A stretch of DNA of 64,000 nucleotides from UBA6168 sp039819485 (GCA_039819485.1 JBCBRY010000018.1:31254-95253), one strand, 5' to 3'. Positions 8,254 to 17,437 are shown, counted from the first letter of the stretch. Translations and numbers: made by a program. Notes: generated by a model from the letters alone, not told the origin.

Positions 8254-9462
8254 TTACTGAAAATCAGCTAACGTCTCTTTGATCCACTGCATAGCCTTTC
8301 GCAGTTCTTCTTCGGATGCAGCATAGGAAATCCGCATGCAGTTGGGCATTCCGAATGCCGCGCCATCAACTGTTCCGACATGGCCTACTTCGAGTAAATA
8401 TTCGCAGAATTCCTGGCTGTTATTGATGGTCGTCTGGCCATTTGATTTGCCAAAATAATAACTGATGTCCGGGAAGATGTAAAATGCTCCTTCGGGTTTA
8501 TTCACTTTAAACCCCGGAATTTCTTTTAACAGGGAAATGATCAAATCCCGACGGCGCAAAAACTCATCCCTCATTTTGAAACTTGGTGCCAGGTCTGCAT
8601 CTAGGGCAGTAACCGCAGCTTTTTGGCTGAAGGCATTGGCGCCGGAGGTAAACTGACCTTGTAGTTTCGCACATGCTTTGGCCAAAAACTGAGGCGCACC
8701 CATGTAACCCAGGCGCCAACCCGTCATTGCAAAACCTTTCGCAAATCCGTTTACGGTGATTACCCGGTCTTTGATACTTGGAATGGTGCCGATGCTGGCG
8801 TGCTGATCCGTAAAATTGATGTATTCATATATTTCATCTGAAATGACGAACACGTTTTCGTGCGGTGCAATGACTTCCGCAATGGCCTCCAGTTCAGCTT
8901 CGCTGTAAACGGAACCGCTCGGGTTGCAGGGGGAAGAAAAGATGACCAGCTTGGTCCGGTCAGTGATGGCATCCCGAACCTGCTCGGCCGTCACCTTGTA
9001 GTCCTGCTCAACGCCAGCTACCACAGGGACTGGCACACCTCCTGCCATTTTTAATATTTCATAATAAGACACCCAATAAGGGGCAAACAAAATTACTTCG
9101 TCTCCATCATCCAGCAAACAGAGGCAAACATTGGCGATGGTCTGTTTTGCTCCGTTTGAAACAACTATTTGATTGATGTTGAAATCCAGCTCGTTGTCTC
9201 TTTTAAACTTCCGCACGATGGCCTCTCTTAATTCCACCAGTCCCGGTACAGGAGTGTATTTCGTGTAACCGTCGTTCAATGCCTGTTTGGCTGCCTCTTT
9301 TATGTGGTCGGGTGTATCGAAATCAGGTTCTCCTAGCGTGAGGCTGATCACCTCATGACCTTTGGCCCTGAGGTCGCGGGCCATTTGTGCCATTTTGATC
9401 GTGGCACTTTCATTCATATTCTGGACCAATTGGGAGATTGGGTGTGTCATTACTGCTGGCAT
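8254..9462 (-). CDS. Aspartate-type aminotransferase, class I/II, PLP-dependent
   Basis: The start at 9462 gives a 402-residue protein (MPAVMTHPISQL), normal for AspC-like class Ib aminotransferases; a longer frame upstream adds unrelated low-complexity sequence. ISLTLGEPDFDTPDHIKEAA and GYTKYTPVPGLVELREAI are the N-terminal signatures. VSNGAKQTI binds the cofactor phosphate. SSPCNPSG contains the N-P that contacts PLP, ISDEIYEYI the Asp and Tyr, and NGFAKGFAMTGWRLGYMG the Schiff-base lysine with the following GWRLG. The carboxylate-binding Arg is in NCMRISYA near the C-terminus. It should convert aspartate and 2-oxoglutarate to oxaloacetate and glutamate, possibly with prephenate activity. 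It is cytoplasmic. Confidence 0.93.
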   Translation of the reverse strand: MPAVMTHPISQLVQNMNESATIKMAQMARDLRAKGHEVISLTLGEPDFDTPDHIKEAAKQALNDGYTKYTPVPGLVELREAIVRKFKRDNELDFNINQIVVSNGAKQTIANVCLCLLDDGDEVILFAPYWVSYYEILKMAGGVPVPVVAGVEQDYKVTAEQVRDAITDRTKLVIFSSPCNPSGSVYSEAELEAIAEVIAPHENVFVISDEIYEYINFTDQHASIGTIPSIKDRVITVNGFAKGFAMTGWRLGYMGAPQFLAKACAKLQGQFTSGANAFSQKAAVTALDADLAPSFKMRDEFLRRRDLIISLLKEIPGFKVNKPEGAFYIFPDISYYFGKSNGQTTINNSQEFCEYLLEVGHVGTVDGAAFGMPNCMRISYAASEEELRKAMQWIKETLADFQ

Positions 9463-9637
9463 GGTTCGTCGATTTAAAAGGAAAAAGGAAATTGAGAAAT
9501 TGGAAATTGAATCATCAAAAAACCTCCAACATTCATCAATCAATAATTCAAAGGTTATTCGGATTATTTGGATTAGCGTTGCAAAAAAGCAGGTGTAAAT
9601 CTATGATGATTGGTTTTTTATAAAAAAGTAAATCCGT

Positions 9638-11767
9638 CTAATTATTTTCAATTTCTTCAACAGGAGCTTCATCCACCGTCAAATTCTCTTCGATCCGTTT
9701 GAAATAATAATAAGTTTCGATTTGTGACTGAATGGCAATATCGTCCTCATTTCCTCTGTAAAGGTTGTTCATCCCTTCATCCAGGATTCGTGCTTTAACG
9801 TTATCGCGCCACTGAAAATCAATCATATCGAGTACCTGCTGCTTGAGGTCGAGATCGTAGATCGGGAAAATGGTCTCAATCCGCCAGCTTAAGTTCCGGG
9901 TCATCCAATCGGCAGAGGAGAGGTACACCAGTTCATTCCCCTTATTGTGAAAAATAAATACCCTGGCATGCTCCAGGTAACGATCCACGATACTGATGGC
10001 TTCAATGTTTTCACTATATCCCTCCACGCCCGGTACCAACGAACAGATACCTCTGACAATCAACCGGATAGGCACACCGGCACGGCTGGCCTGATAGAGT
10101 TTTTTGATCATCCGCATGTCCTGGATGCTGTTCATTTTGAGGGTGAGCCCGCTGGGTTTGCCTTTTTCAGCCTGCCTGATTTCGCGGTCGATGAGCCGCT
10201 CCAGTTCCCGTCGCTGGTTGAATTGTCCGACAAAAATATTTTCAAATGACTGGGTCGGGGGTTTATTTGTTTCCAGAAAGGTGAATAACCGCGCCACTTC
10301 AGTCGTGAGGCGCTCATCAACCGTGAAAAGTCCCAGGTCTCCATAGATCTTTGCGGTGTCCTCATGAAAATTCCCCGTGCTCAAATAACCATAAAAACGA
10401 ATGCGTTCATCCTCTTTTCGTCGGATCAAGGCCATTTTAGAATGTACCTTCAGGCCCGGCATACTGTATTGTACCTGGACGCCTGCTTTTTCGAGTATTT
10501 CACCCCATTCCAAATTGGCCTCCTCGTCAAAACGAGCCTTCACTTCTATGAAAGCGAAAACCTGTTTCCCGGCCTTTACAGCATCCATTAGCGCCTTCAT
10601 GATGCGGGATTTTTTTGCGACTCGGTACTGGGTGATCTTGATATGGGTGACCATCGGGTCTCTGGCCGCTTTTTCAAAAAACTGAATGACTGATTCGTAG
10701 GAATGAAACGGGGGAGCAACCAAATGGTCTTTTTCTCGAATGGCTTTAAAAAAATCACTGGCATCTTCCAACGCTGCATACTTGAGGGGTGGCATGGGTT
10801 TGTTCTGGAGATGGCTCAGGCCGAAGTTGGGAAATTTGAAAAAATCAAAATTGTTGTGGTACCGTCCTTCGGTCAGCAAAACTTCTTTGCGCAGGTCAAA
10901 TGCTTCGATCAACAGGTCGAGCAGTTCTTTTGGCATTTCCCGATCAAAAATGAAACGGGACGGTGGCCCGACCTTGCGTTTGTTGAGACTTGATTTTATT
11001 TTTGAAATAAGGTCACCGGAAAATTCATCATCAATGTACAACTCGGCATCCCGGGTCAGTTTGATAGAATAAGTATCCAAAATGTCATATCCCGGAAACA
11101 TACGTGAAAGGGAATGTCGCACCACATCGTCGAGCATGATCATTTCCCGCCGTCCATTGAGAGACGGCAGCCGCAGGAACCGGGGCAAGTGATCCGACGG
11201 AACTTTGACGATGGCATAATAAGGTTTCTTTTTTTCCTTATCGTCCAGGTGAACCATTAAGTAGAGCGAGGCATTGTTGAGGAACGGGCGGATTTTCCCT
11301 TTGACCAGCAATACAGGTTGCACGTACGGCCACATGTGGTCATCGAAATATTGTTCCACGAAGGCCCGTTGTTTTTTGCCCAGCGCCAGGCGGCGTTTCA
11401 GTTTGATGCGGTGCTGCACCATTTCAGGGACGATCTGTTTTTCAAAAATCTCACTGAACTCTTCCTGCTGTTTGTCGACAATTTTCGTCAGCCGTTTCAA
11501 AATGGCCTTTGGATCAAAATCAAATTCCTGCCTGGTTTTTTTCCCTACCCGAATGTAATTCCGCAAACTGGCCACCCTTACCCGGAAAAATTCATCCAGG
11601 TTGTTGGAATAAATGGCCAGAAACTTCAGCCGCTCCAATAACGGAACCGAAGGGTCCTTGGCCTCCTGCAGCACCCGGTAATTGAAGGATAACCAACTGA
11701 TATCGCGATGGATGTAGGGCACGGTGCCTTTGACCAATTTCTGTATGTTGTTTGCCGGTTTTGACAT
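9638..11767 (-). CDS. ppk1: Polyphosphate kinase 1
   Basis: This 709-residue protein has the four-domain layout of PPK1. The N-terminal domain opens YIHRDISWLSFNYRVLQEAKD and continues LKFLAIYSNNLDEFFRVRVA, both invariant in the family. The middle domain has KITQYRVAKKSRIMKALMDA and EVKARFDEEANLEWGEIL. The autophosphorylated histidine is in GLKVHSKMALI. The second phospholipase-D-like lobe carries VRGICSLVPGV, FHNKGNELVYLSSADWMTRNL and RIETIFPI. The enzyme polymerises the gamma phosphate of ATP into polyphosphate, usually at the membrane. The last ~40 residues are acidic and variable. No phosphatase ppx neighbour is present. Upstream it is separated from the DUF72 gene by a 24-bp hairpin. Confidence 0.97.
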   Translation of the reverse strand: MSKPANNIQKLVKGTVPYIHRDISWLSFNYRVLQEAKDPSVPLLERLKFLAIYSNNLDEFFRVRVASLRNYIRVGKKTRQEFDFDPKAILKRLTKIVDKQQEEFSEIFEKQIVPEMVQHRIKLKRRLALGKKQRAFVEQYFDDHMWPYVQPVLLVKGKIRPFLNNASLYLMVHLDDKEKKKPYYAIVKVPSDHLPRFLRLPSLNGRREMIMLDDVVRHSLSRMFPGYDILDTYSIKLTRDAELYIDDEFSGDLISKIKSSLNKRKVGPPSRFIFDREMPKELLDLLIEAFDLRKEVLLTEGRYHNNFDFFKFPNFGLSHLQNKPMPPLKYAALEDASDFFKAIREKDHLVAPPFHSYESVIQFFEKAARDPMVTHIKITQYRVAKKSRIMKALMDAVKAGKQVFAFIEVKARFDEEANLEWGEILEKAGVQVQYSMPGLKVHSKMALIRRKEDERIRFYGYLSTGNFHEDTAKIYGDLGLFTVDERLTTEVARLFTFLETNKPPTQSFENIFVGQFNQRRELERLIDREIRQAEKGKPSGLTLKMNSIQDMRMIKKLYQASRAGVPIRLIVRGICSLVPGVEGYSENIEAISIVDRYLEHARVFIFHNKGNELVYLSSADWMTRNLSWRIETIFPIYDLDLKQQVLDMIDFQWRDNVKARILDEGMNNLYRGNEDDIAIQSQIETYYYFKRIEENLTVDEAPVEEIENN

Positions 11768-11776
11768 ATTTGTTTG

Positions 11777-11845
11777 AGGAGTCAGGTTTCAGGGGTCAGG
11801 GGTCAGCAGGTTCCATTCCTACCTGACCCCTGAAACCTGACTCCT
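11777..11845. repeat. Perfect 24-bp inverted repeat, hairpin
   Basis: Positions 11777-11800 and 11822-11845 are perfectly complementary, with a 21-base loop. Each arm contains GGTTTCAGGGGTCAGG or its complement, and GGGGTCAG is repeated again just inside the left arm. It lies 8 bases after the stop of the DUF72 gene and 10 before the start of ppk1, both on the minus strand, so it may terminate the former. Confidence 0.9.
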
Positions 11846-11852
11846 TTCATTT

Positions 11853-12791
11853 CTAAAATAAAGACATTTGCTGACCTTCATCAGAAGAGGCCGTTAAGTT
11901 AGGGCCTCGTGCTGGAACTGCACTGTTTTCACTGAATTTTTTTGCTAAATAAACCGCAAGCTGCGGTGCCAGGACATTATCGGGCTCGTGCGTGAAAAAA
12001 TAGGCATTTCGAAGGCCATTTCCAAACCAATTGACCAACCGCTCTACCCAGGCATCAATGCGGCTGTAATCGGTCGGGTGCAACCCGTTGCCGACAAACC
12101 TGATGACCACTTCATCGCTGGTCAAGTGCATGTGGCAAACATCTCTTCGGCCCGCTACATCGGTGATGACAGTGGCTGTTTGGTATTGCTTCAGCAAATT
12201 GGCCAGTTGTGAAAAACGTCCAGGTTGATCAAACCAGCTTTCATGCCGTACCTCTACCGATAAAGCCAGGCCGTATTGGTTCCAGCTTATTAAAAATTGC
12301 TCCAGAATGGGTAAGCGGTCCAGTCCGAAGTAGGGCGGTAATTGAATAAAGCAGGGGCCGAGCTTATCTTTCAGTATTTGTACGGCTTCACAAAACCCTT
12401 TGATGGCATTGAAGGGGCCTGCTGGCGACAGCCCCCGGCTATGGCTGATTCGCTGCAAAACTTTTGGACAAAACCGAAAATCTTCACTGGACTGGTCGTA
12501 CCATTTCTGGAGTGTCAATTCATTGGGGATGCCATAATGGGTAGAATTTAATTCGATGGTATTAAACTGCTTCGCATAATGTAAAAGGTAGTCTTTGGCC
12601 TTGGTTCCTTTAGGGTAAACGGTTCCTACCCATTCTTTCATGCCCCAGCCGGTAGCACCTATGTACAGATTTTGTGCTGCATTTTGTTTGCTCCCTTTTT
12701 TCAGTACCGCCTCGTTTTCAACCGGATCAGGTGGCAGTGTGAAGTCAATATTTTCGACATCGGGCAGTTTCCCAAATTTCATAGTCTGCAA
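11853..12791 (-). CDS. DUF72 (YecE-like) protein
   Basis: The protein has 312 residues. After a 45-residue variable N-terminus it shows LYIGATGWGMKEWVGTVYP, LLHYAKQFNTIELNSTHYGIPNELTLQKW and FRFCPKVLQRISHSRG, then GPCFIQLPPYFGLDRLPILEQFL and VEVRHESWF near the middle. These are the standard DUF72 motifs of a TIM-barrel-like fold. The biochemical role of the family is not established. It is cytoplasmic, with no signal peptide. It is divergent from the methyltransferase at 12953, with a 27-bp perfect inverted repeat between them. Confidence 0.9.
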   Translation of the reverse strand: MQTMKFGKLPDVENIDFTLPPDPVENEAVLKKGSKQNAAQNLYIGATGWGMKEWVGTVYPKGTKAKDYLLHYAKQFNTIELNSTHYGIPNELTLQKWYDQSSEDFRFCPKVLQRISHSRGLSPAGPFNAIKGFCEAVQILKDKLGPCFIQLPPYFGLDRLPILEQFLISWNQYGLALSVEVRHESWFDQPGRFSQLANLLKQYQTATVITDVAGRRDVCHMHLTSDEVVIRFVGNGLHPTDYSRIDAWVERLVNWFGNGLRNAYFFTHEPDNVLAPQLAVYLAKKFSENSAVPARGPNLTASSDEGQQMSLF

Positions 12792-12878
12792 ATAATGAAG
12801 TTGTTTGAAAACTCCTTGTTGGCCGCAAATCCTAACATTTTTGACTCAACAGGAATTTTCAAGCAACTTCAATAAATA

Positions 12879-12942
12879 AAAAGTAAAAAGGCAAAAGTAA
12901 AAAGTTAAAAGCCTGACTTTTTACTTTTGCCTTTTTACTTTT
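12879..12942. repeat. Perfect 27-bp inverted repeat between divergent genes
   Basis: Positions 12879-12905 and 12916-12942 are perfect complements around a 10-base loop. Each arm, read outward, contains ACTTTTTACTTTTGCC and so a TACTTTTG that matches the Bacteroidota -7 element TAnnTTTG. The elements point to the genes on each side. No matching TTG at the -33 distance is evident, so promoter function is unproven. It cannot be a terminator of either neighbour because both are transcribed away from it. Confidence 0.9.
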
Positions 12943-12952
12943 CAATCGATCG

Positions 12953-13702
12953 ATGAAAACGATTAAAGATAATTTTTCCAAACAATCGGCAGGATACCAA
13001 AAGTTTCGCCCTTCGTACCCTCAGGCTGTTTATGATGAAATATTCAGGCATGTTTCAAATTGGTTGCATGCCTGGGATTGTGGGACCGGGAACGGGCAGG
13101 TCGCTGTTGTTTTGGCAGAGCATTTCTCAAAAGTTTCGGCAACAGATATCAGTGAAAGCCAATTGCAGAAGGCAACGGCAAAAGAAAACATTGACTATTT
13201 AAAATGCCGGGCAGCAAAAACTCCATTTAAAGATCAGCAGTTCGATTTGATTACCGTGGCCCAGGCGATTCATTGGTTTGATTTTTCGGCGTTTTTTCAG
13301 GAGGTCAGAAGAGTGGGGAAAAAAGGAGGAATTTTGGCAGTATGGGGCTACGGGCTTTTGCGGATTGACCCGGCCATTGATGCTCTAATGGACAATTTTT
13401 ATAGAAATATCATTGGGCCGTACTGGGATGCAGAACGACGGCATGTGGACGAGCAATTATCTTCGATTCCTTTTCCTTTTGAAAAAATAAAGACCGATAA
13501 AATATTTTCGATTGGGGTGCAGTGGGATTATTTCCAACTGGAAGGGTACTTAAAAACCTGGTCGAGCGTGCAAAAATATTTCAATGATCACCAACAAAAC
13601 CCGGTGGACGATTTAATGAAAAAGATTATGAATGAATGGGAGGAAAAAGAAATGAAAAAAATTAGGTTTCCGATTTTTATTAAATTATTTAAGATCAAAT
13701 GA
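12953..13702 (+). CDS. Class I SAM-dependent methyltransferase
   Basis: The 249-residue protein has the layout of the UbiE/Trm9-like group. MKTIKDNFSKQSAGYQKFRPSYP is the typical N-terminus. LHAWDCGTGNGQVAVVLAEHF is motif I, the SAM-binding glycine loop with the acid preceding it. VSATDISESQLQKA is motif II, and FDLITVAQAIHWFDFSAFFQEVRRV covers post-motif II and the substrate helix. The substrate is unknown. The stop codon overlaps the start of the next gene by four bases (ATGA), so the two genes are co-translated. Confidence 0.9.
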   Translation: MKTIKDNFSKQSAGYQKFRPSYPQAVYDEIFRHVSNWLHAWDCGTGNGQVAVVLAEHFSKVSATDISESQLQKATAKENIDYLKCRAAKTPFKDQQFDLITVAQAIHWFDFSAFFQEVRRVGKKGGILAVWGYGLLRIDPAIDALMDNFYRNIIGPYWDAERRHVDEQLSSIPFPFEKIKTDKIFSIGVQWDYFQLEGYLKTWSSVQKYFNDHQQNPVDDLMKKIMNEWEEKEMKKIRFPIFIKLFKIK

Positions 13703-14235
13703 GAAAAGAAAATTTTGTCATTAAACAAGTAAAAATCAGTGAATGGGCACTCCTGCTCAAGATTTCAAAAGAAACTTTTTCTGCTACTTTTGGGCATTTA
13801 AATACCAAAGAAAATTTTGATAAATATATGGCAGAAAATTTAACCGAGGCTTGTGTCAAAAAGGAATTGGCGAATACGGACAGTACTTTTTATTTTTATT
13901 ATTTAGAAAATAAATTAGCTGGTTATACAAAGTTAAATGAAAATAAAGCGCAGACAGAAACAGGGTTGGAAAATGCAATTGAAGTGGAGCGTTTTTATCT
14001 CTACAAAGCATTTCAGGGAAAAGGTTTGGGCCGCAAAATGATGGAGCATGTGTTTCAAATTGCCCGGAAAAAAAATAGATCAAGAATCTGGCTGGGGGTG
14101 TGGGAGAAAAATAAGTCAGCGATTAAATTTTATGAAAAATTGGGGTTTGCCGAATTCGGCAGCCATGATTTTTATTTAGGCGATGACTTGCAAACCGATT
14201 TAATGATGGGAATAAAAATGGATCTCAAAACGTAA
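13699..14235 (+). CDS. GNAT family N-acetyltransferase
   Basis: The 178-residue protein carries the GNAT fold. Motif A is ERFYLYKAFQGKGLGRKMMEHVFQIARKK, with the acetyl-CoA-binding Q-G-K-G-L-G. Motif B is RIWLGVWEKNKSAIKFYEKLGFAEFGSHDFYLG, with the N..A..FYEKLGF signature. The N-terminal half (EWALLLKISKETFSATFGHLNT) resembles the spermidine/ribosomal group. The start overlaps the end of the methyltransferase gene by four bases, suggesting a two-gene operon. The acceptor is not predictable. Confidence 0.9.
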   Translation: MRKENFVIKQVKISEWALLLKISKETFSATFGHLNTKENFDKYMAENLTEACVKKELANTDSTFYFYYLENKLAGYTKLNENKAQTETGLENAIEVERFYLYKAFQGKGLGRKMMEHVFQIARKKNRSRIWLGVWEKNKSAIKFYEKLGFAEFGSHDFYLGDDLQTDLMMGIKMDLKT

Positions 14236-14317
14236 TACCTGAAAAAATTAAACAGAGCAAACGAGATCTGTTGACTTTAATTCACTGGCCCCCTTTATTA
14301 CATGGATCAACTATTTA

Positions 14318-15421
14318 TTATTGATCAGCCGATAAAGCGTAGACAGCAAAAGAGGCCAGCCAGTGAGTACCTTCATAATGTTCGCTGGCAATATTGGGAA
14401 TAGTTGCTTCCAAATGCCGCCAGGCTGCGGTCAGCATTTTTTTACGTTGCTTTTTGTTTTTGATAGAAGGGTAAATACCGTACAGGCACCAGGCCCGGCT
14501 CAAATTCAATCCATCCAAATGTACAATCTTTGGGTCAGAACGATCCGACACATCGGCCGGCTGCGCAAAGTAAACCAATTTCTTTTTTGGTAAAAACCTT
14601 TTTAGCCATTGCCGGTACAATTCCGTTGACAAAACTCGTCGCATCAGGTTGGCCTCTTCCAAGCTCGCCGATAAAAAATCTTCGCCACTTGGTTCATATT
14701 CGGCAGGGCAATTTTTATCCAGCAAATAATAATCTTTAGCTCTTTTTTCGATCATGGATTTCAATGGCTGGTGGCCGACGTTCTTGGCATAGTCCCAGGC
14801 GAAAGAGAGTCCAAAAGCGGTGTTGGGATGAACGCCCGTGCGGACGGGGTAGGTTTGCACCGGCAAGAATTCCAGGTATCGTTCGATGATCAAATCGGTC
14901 AGCGGTTGCAGGTTGTCCGACCAATTCCGGCCATCAGGGTCGTTCCAGGTTTTTAATTCTTCTGCCAATTTCATCAGCCACGACCAACCGTACATCCGTT
15001 CCCACGACTTGCTTTCATTTTTTATGTAATCGACCTCTGCGGCAATGTTTTTTGCGGTCAAATTTTCCCCTACTTTTTTACGGATTTCAGCTGCTTCCGG
15101 TAAAGTTGGAAACTGTTTGAGCAGCCGCACCAACATCCAATGACCGTGTACCGAGGAGTGCCAGTCGTAACAACCATAAAATGCTGGGTGTAAGACATGT
15201 GGCTCTTTCAACATAGAGCTATTCTTGAGGGTCTGGTTCAATTTATTGGGGTACTCCTGCTGGATGCAGGTGAGCGCCAATGAGGCAAAATGCGAAGCGC
15301 CTTTACGGGTCAGCATCAATTTGCCTTCTTCGGTGGTTTTCAGGAAAGGATTATCGTTTTTCTGCGCAGACATACTAAGCGAAAATAAAATCAACAGGGT
15401 TGAAATAAAGGTGAGTTTCAT
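14318..15421 (-). CDS. DUF2891 family exported protein
   Basis: The protein has 367 residues. MKLTFISTLLILFSLSMSAQ is a signal peptide. The family signature HPAFYGCYDWHSSVHGHWMLVRL is visible at about residues 75-100, with YGWSWLMKLAEEL, VRTGVHPNTAFGLSFAWDYA and YEPSGEDFLSASLEEANLMRRVL further on. DUF2891 proteins are alpha/alpha-barrel-like by appearance (conserved His, Asp, Trp) and often sit with peptidases or transporters, but their reaction is not established. Here it stands alone. It is convergent with the acetyltransferase gene. Confidence 0.9.
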   Translation of the reverse strand: MKLTFISTLLILFSLSMSAQKNDNPFLKTTEEGKLMLTRKGASHFASLALTCIQQEYPNKLNQTLKNSSMLKEPHVLHPAFYGCYDWHSSVHGHWMLVRLLKQFPTLPEAAEIRKKVGENLTAKNIAAEVDYIKNESKSWERMYGWSWLMKLAEELKTWNDPDGRNWSDNLQPLTDLIIERYLEFLPVQTYPVRTGVHPNTAFGLSFAWDYAKNVGHQPLKSMIEKRAKDYYLLDKNCPAEYEPSGEDFLSASLEEANLMRRVLSTELYRQWLKRFLPKKKLVYFAQPADVSDRSDPKIVHLDGLNLSRAWCLYGIYPSIKNKKQRKKMLTAAWRHLEATIPNIASEHYEGTHWLASFAVYALSADQ

Positions 15422-15609
15422 ACGTGAATATTTACCGATTCGACTGGAAAGATAGGATTTCTGAACATTTCAGACTCATTTCCTTCTATATGACTGAGCC
15501 TGCCTGCCAACTTTATACACCCCCACTAAAAAACGGGTCTCCATTTCACTACTTTTGCCTTGCCGAATAATATTCGGGATTTCATTTCATTCAATTTTAT
15601 TTTTTTCGA

Positions 15610-16446
15610 ATGACCGTCAGCGAATTTTTTGAGCTTTTTTTAGAAGAACTAAAGTACCACGACAAACTGCGTGAGTATTATAAATACCATGATGACCCGG
15701 TTAAGTTGCCGTTTCGAAAAGCCTATTTTATACAGCGGCTGCAATATGTTTTTGACCGTATCAAGGAAGTAAAAAACGAAAATTCAGCGGTTGACAAATT
15801 ATCTATCTGGGATGTGGGGAGTGGCTACTCCACTACACAGATTTTTTTGGCATTAAACGGAATCGCATCGCATGGTAGTACACTGGAATTTTATTACAAA
15901 CATTTGCCGCAGCGTTTTGAGTATTGGTCGAAATACGGAAACATGGACCTTGTGAAAGTGAGCTATGAAAATATTTTTGAAACTACTTTAAATGAAAAAT
16001 CAGAGGATATAATTATTGTGCAGGATACCCTCCATCATTTAGAACCCTTGCAGGAAAGTTTGCAAATATTTTATAAATCATTAAAGCCTGGCGGCTTTTT
16101 GTTAGCCGTAGAAGAAAACGGAAATAATATTTTACAAAGAATAAAATTATACAAGCAAAGAGGAAATAACCGGATTATCGAATATTATGATGAAGGCCTT
16201 GGCAAAAAGGTATTAATGGGAAATGAAAATATCCGCCCTTATAAAATATGGAAAAAAGAATTTGAAAAAGCCGGTTTTCAAATGGACGAGGACAAAACCC
16301 AATACGTACGGTTTTATCCACCTTCTTTTTTTAAGAATAATAAAATGGAAAAAGTCGTGTTGAAGGAACAGTCTGTTTGGAAAAACAATAGTGTCTTAAA
16401 AGAATATTTTTTCTTTGGCGTTAATTTTATTGCATTTAAGAATTAA
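15610..16446 (+). CDS. SAM-dependent methyltransferase-like protein
   Basis: The 278-residue protein shows a class I methyltransferase core. LSIWDVGSGYSTTQIFLAL is motif I. IIVQDTLHHLEPLQESLQIFYKSLKPGGFLLAVEENG holds the post-motif II and III pattern (D-T-L-H-H-L..., LKPGG). The long N-terminus (FFELFLEELKYHDKLREYY) is not typical and may define a subfamily. A -7-like TACTTTTG is at 15550-15557, but no clear TTG pairs with it. It ends directly at the last base before the convergent gene at 16447, so the two genes have no intergenic gap. Confidence 0.8.
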   Translation: MTVSEFFELFLEELKYHDKLREYYKYHDDPVKLPFRKAYFIQRLQYVFDRIKEVKNENSAVDKLSIWDVGSGYSTTQIFLALNGIASHGSTLEFYYKHLPQRFEYWSKYGNMDLVKVSYENIFETTLNEKSEDIIIVQDTLHHLEPLQESLQIFYKSLKPGGFLLAVEENGNNILQRIKLYKQRGNNRIIEYYDEGLGKKVLMGNENIRPYKIWKKEFEKAGFQMDEDKTQYVRFYPPSFFKNNKMEKVVLKEQSVWKNNSVLKEYFFFGVNFIAFKN

Positions 16447-17133
16447 TCATTTTATGACGTGAACCAGTTGGTGAAAAGGCTTGCCTGCCGTTGGACCCAC
16501 ACCTTCCACTTTAAGTTTAAGCATAATTTCCAGTCTTTCTTTCTCGTCTATATAAAAATCAAATTCCGGAATAGAACTGTTCATTTCGATTAGAAATTCC
16601 CTTCCGGTTTCTGTTTTGAATACCATTAATGACAATAAGTCAATATCCCAGTTTGGGAGGTCTTCAGAATAATATTCAGCAATATGGTGGTAAAGGTTGA
16701 TCTCCTTGATAACCTTTTGGTTGATTTCGCCTCCTCTTTCGTTTTTATGGATACTCATGTTGAAATTAAACTGGCTTAAATCGGGAAAAGGGGCTTTAGA
16801 ATAATCGATCTCCCTTGTTTCTTTGTTGTACCAGTTATGGACTTTTGACTTTTTGTACTTTTTTAATTTCATAGGGAACACCGTACGCAATCCCGTTTGA
16901 TCATCGACTAAACCACGGGTGCCTGATTTGAACCACAAATAAAAACTGGTGGCATTTTTCGAATCCCAAAAATTAATGTACCCTTCTTCCCCACAAGTGG
17001 CTCTTAGGTAGAACCCGTGGACCAATCTGGCCCGGTTACTGGTTACCGAGACAAAAGAAGTACCGATCAATTGTTTCATTTGCTCAATGACCGTTGGGTT
17101 GATTCGTTGGATTTGTTTGATGGTTTCTTTCAT
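16447..17133 (-). CDS. Hypothetical protein
   Basis: A start at 17133 gives 228 residues (MKETIKQIQRINPTVIEQ). A longer frame to 17274 exists, but its extra 47 residues are encoded by a CGCAGAGG-type repeat and merely look like a signal peptide. The protein is soluble and basic in its middle, with segments such as GTSFVSVTSNRARLVHGFYL and LLSLMVFKTETGREFLIEMNS. I recognise no family. The stop codon lies immediately next to the stop of the convergent methyltransferase. Confidence 0.6.
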   Translation of the reverse strand: MKETIKQIQRINPTVIEQMKQLIGTSFVSVTSNRARLVHGFYLRATCGEEGYINFWDSKNATSFYLWFKSGTRGLVDDQTGLRTVFPMKLKKYKKSKVHNWYNKETREIDYSKAPFPDLSQFNFNMSIHKNERGGEINQKVIKEINLYHHIAEYYSEDLPNWDIDLLSLMVFKTETGREFLIEMNSSIPEFDFYIDEKERLEIMLKLKVEGVGPTAGKPFHQLVHVIK

Positions 17134-17181
17134 TTTATAATTAAGATTGATGCAGGTGTCAACAAATACATCTCTACTGAT

Positions 17182-17265
17182 TCTTTGCGAACCTTGCACC
17201 CTCTGCGCGAAACTTGCAGTAGAAATCAAACACGCAGCGGTCGCAAAGCTCGCAGAGGAATACGT
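17182..17265. repeat. Degenerate CGCAAAG/CGCAGAG-type inverted repeat
   Basis: TTTGCGAACCTTGCACCCTC at 17182 onward is roughly complemented by CGCAAAGCTCGCAGAGG near 17249-17265. The same kind of sequence occurs at 20620-20665, 21797-21830 and, in tighter form, 27885-27944. Such words are frequent between genes in Bacteroidota genomes (general knowledge). Confidence 0.55.
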
Positions 17266-17340
17266 ATTATGCAATCAGAATTGTATTAACCTGGGCTCAT
17301 TGATGAAAGTTGCAAGAAAAACTGCGCAGACCTGTCGAGG

Positions 17341-17437
17341 TAAGTGATGGATCAAAAAAATGACACTTTTCCTTTGCCTGAAAAAGAGTTTTGAGGCCAT
17401 GAAATCAGCTATTTGCAAAAATAAAAGTGTCATTTTT
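17341..17437 (+). repeat. Copy 2 of the ~97-bp palindromic-ended repeat
   Basis: The ends AAAAATGACACTTTT and AAAAGTGTCATTTTT are a perfect 15-bp inverted repeat. The interior CCTTTGCCTGAAAAAGAG matches copies 1 and 4. The leader TAAGTGATGGATC matches copy 3 (TAAGTGACGGGTC). It lies between divergent genes, so it is not simply a terminator. Confidence 0.9.

Noticed and set aside
9463..9543. N-terminal extension of the aminotransferase
   Set aside because: The added residues (rich in Phe and Ser) are not seen in class Ib aminotransferases. The AspC-like N-terminus follows the ATG at 9462.
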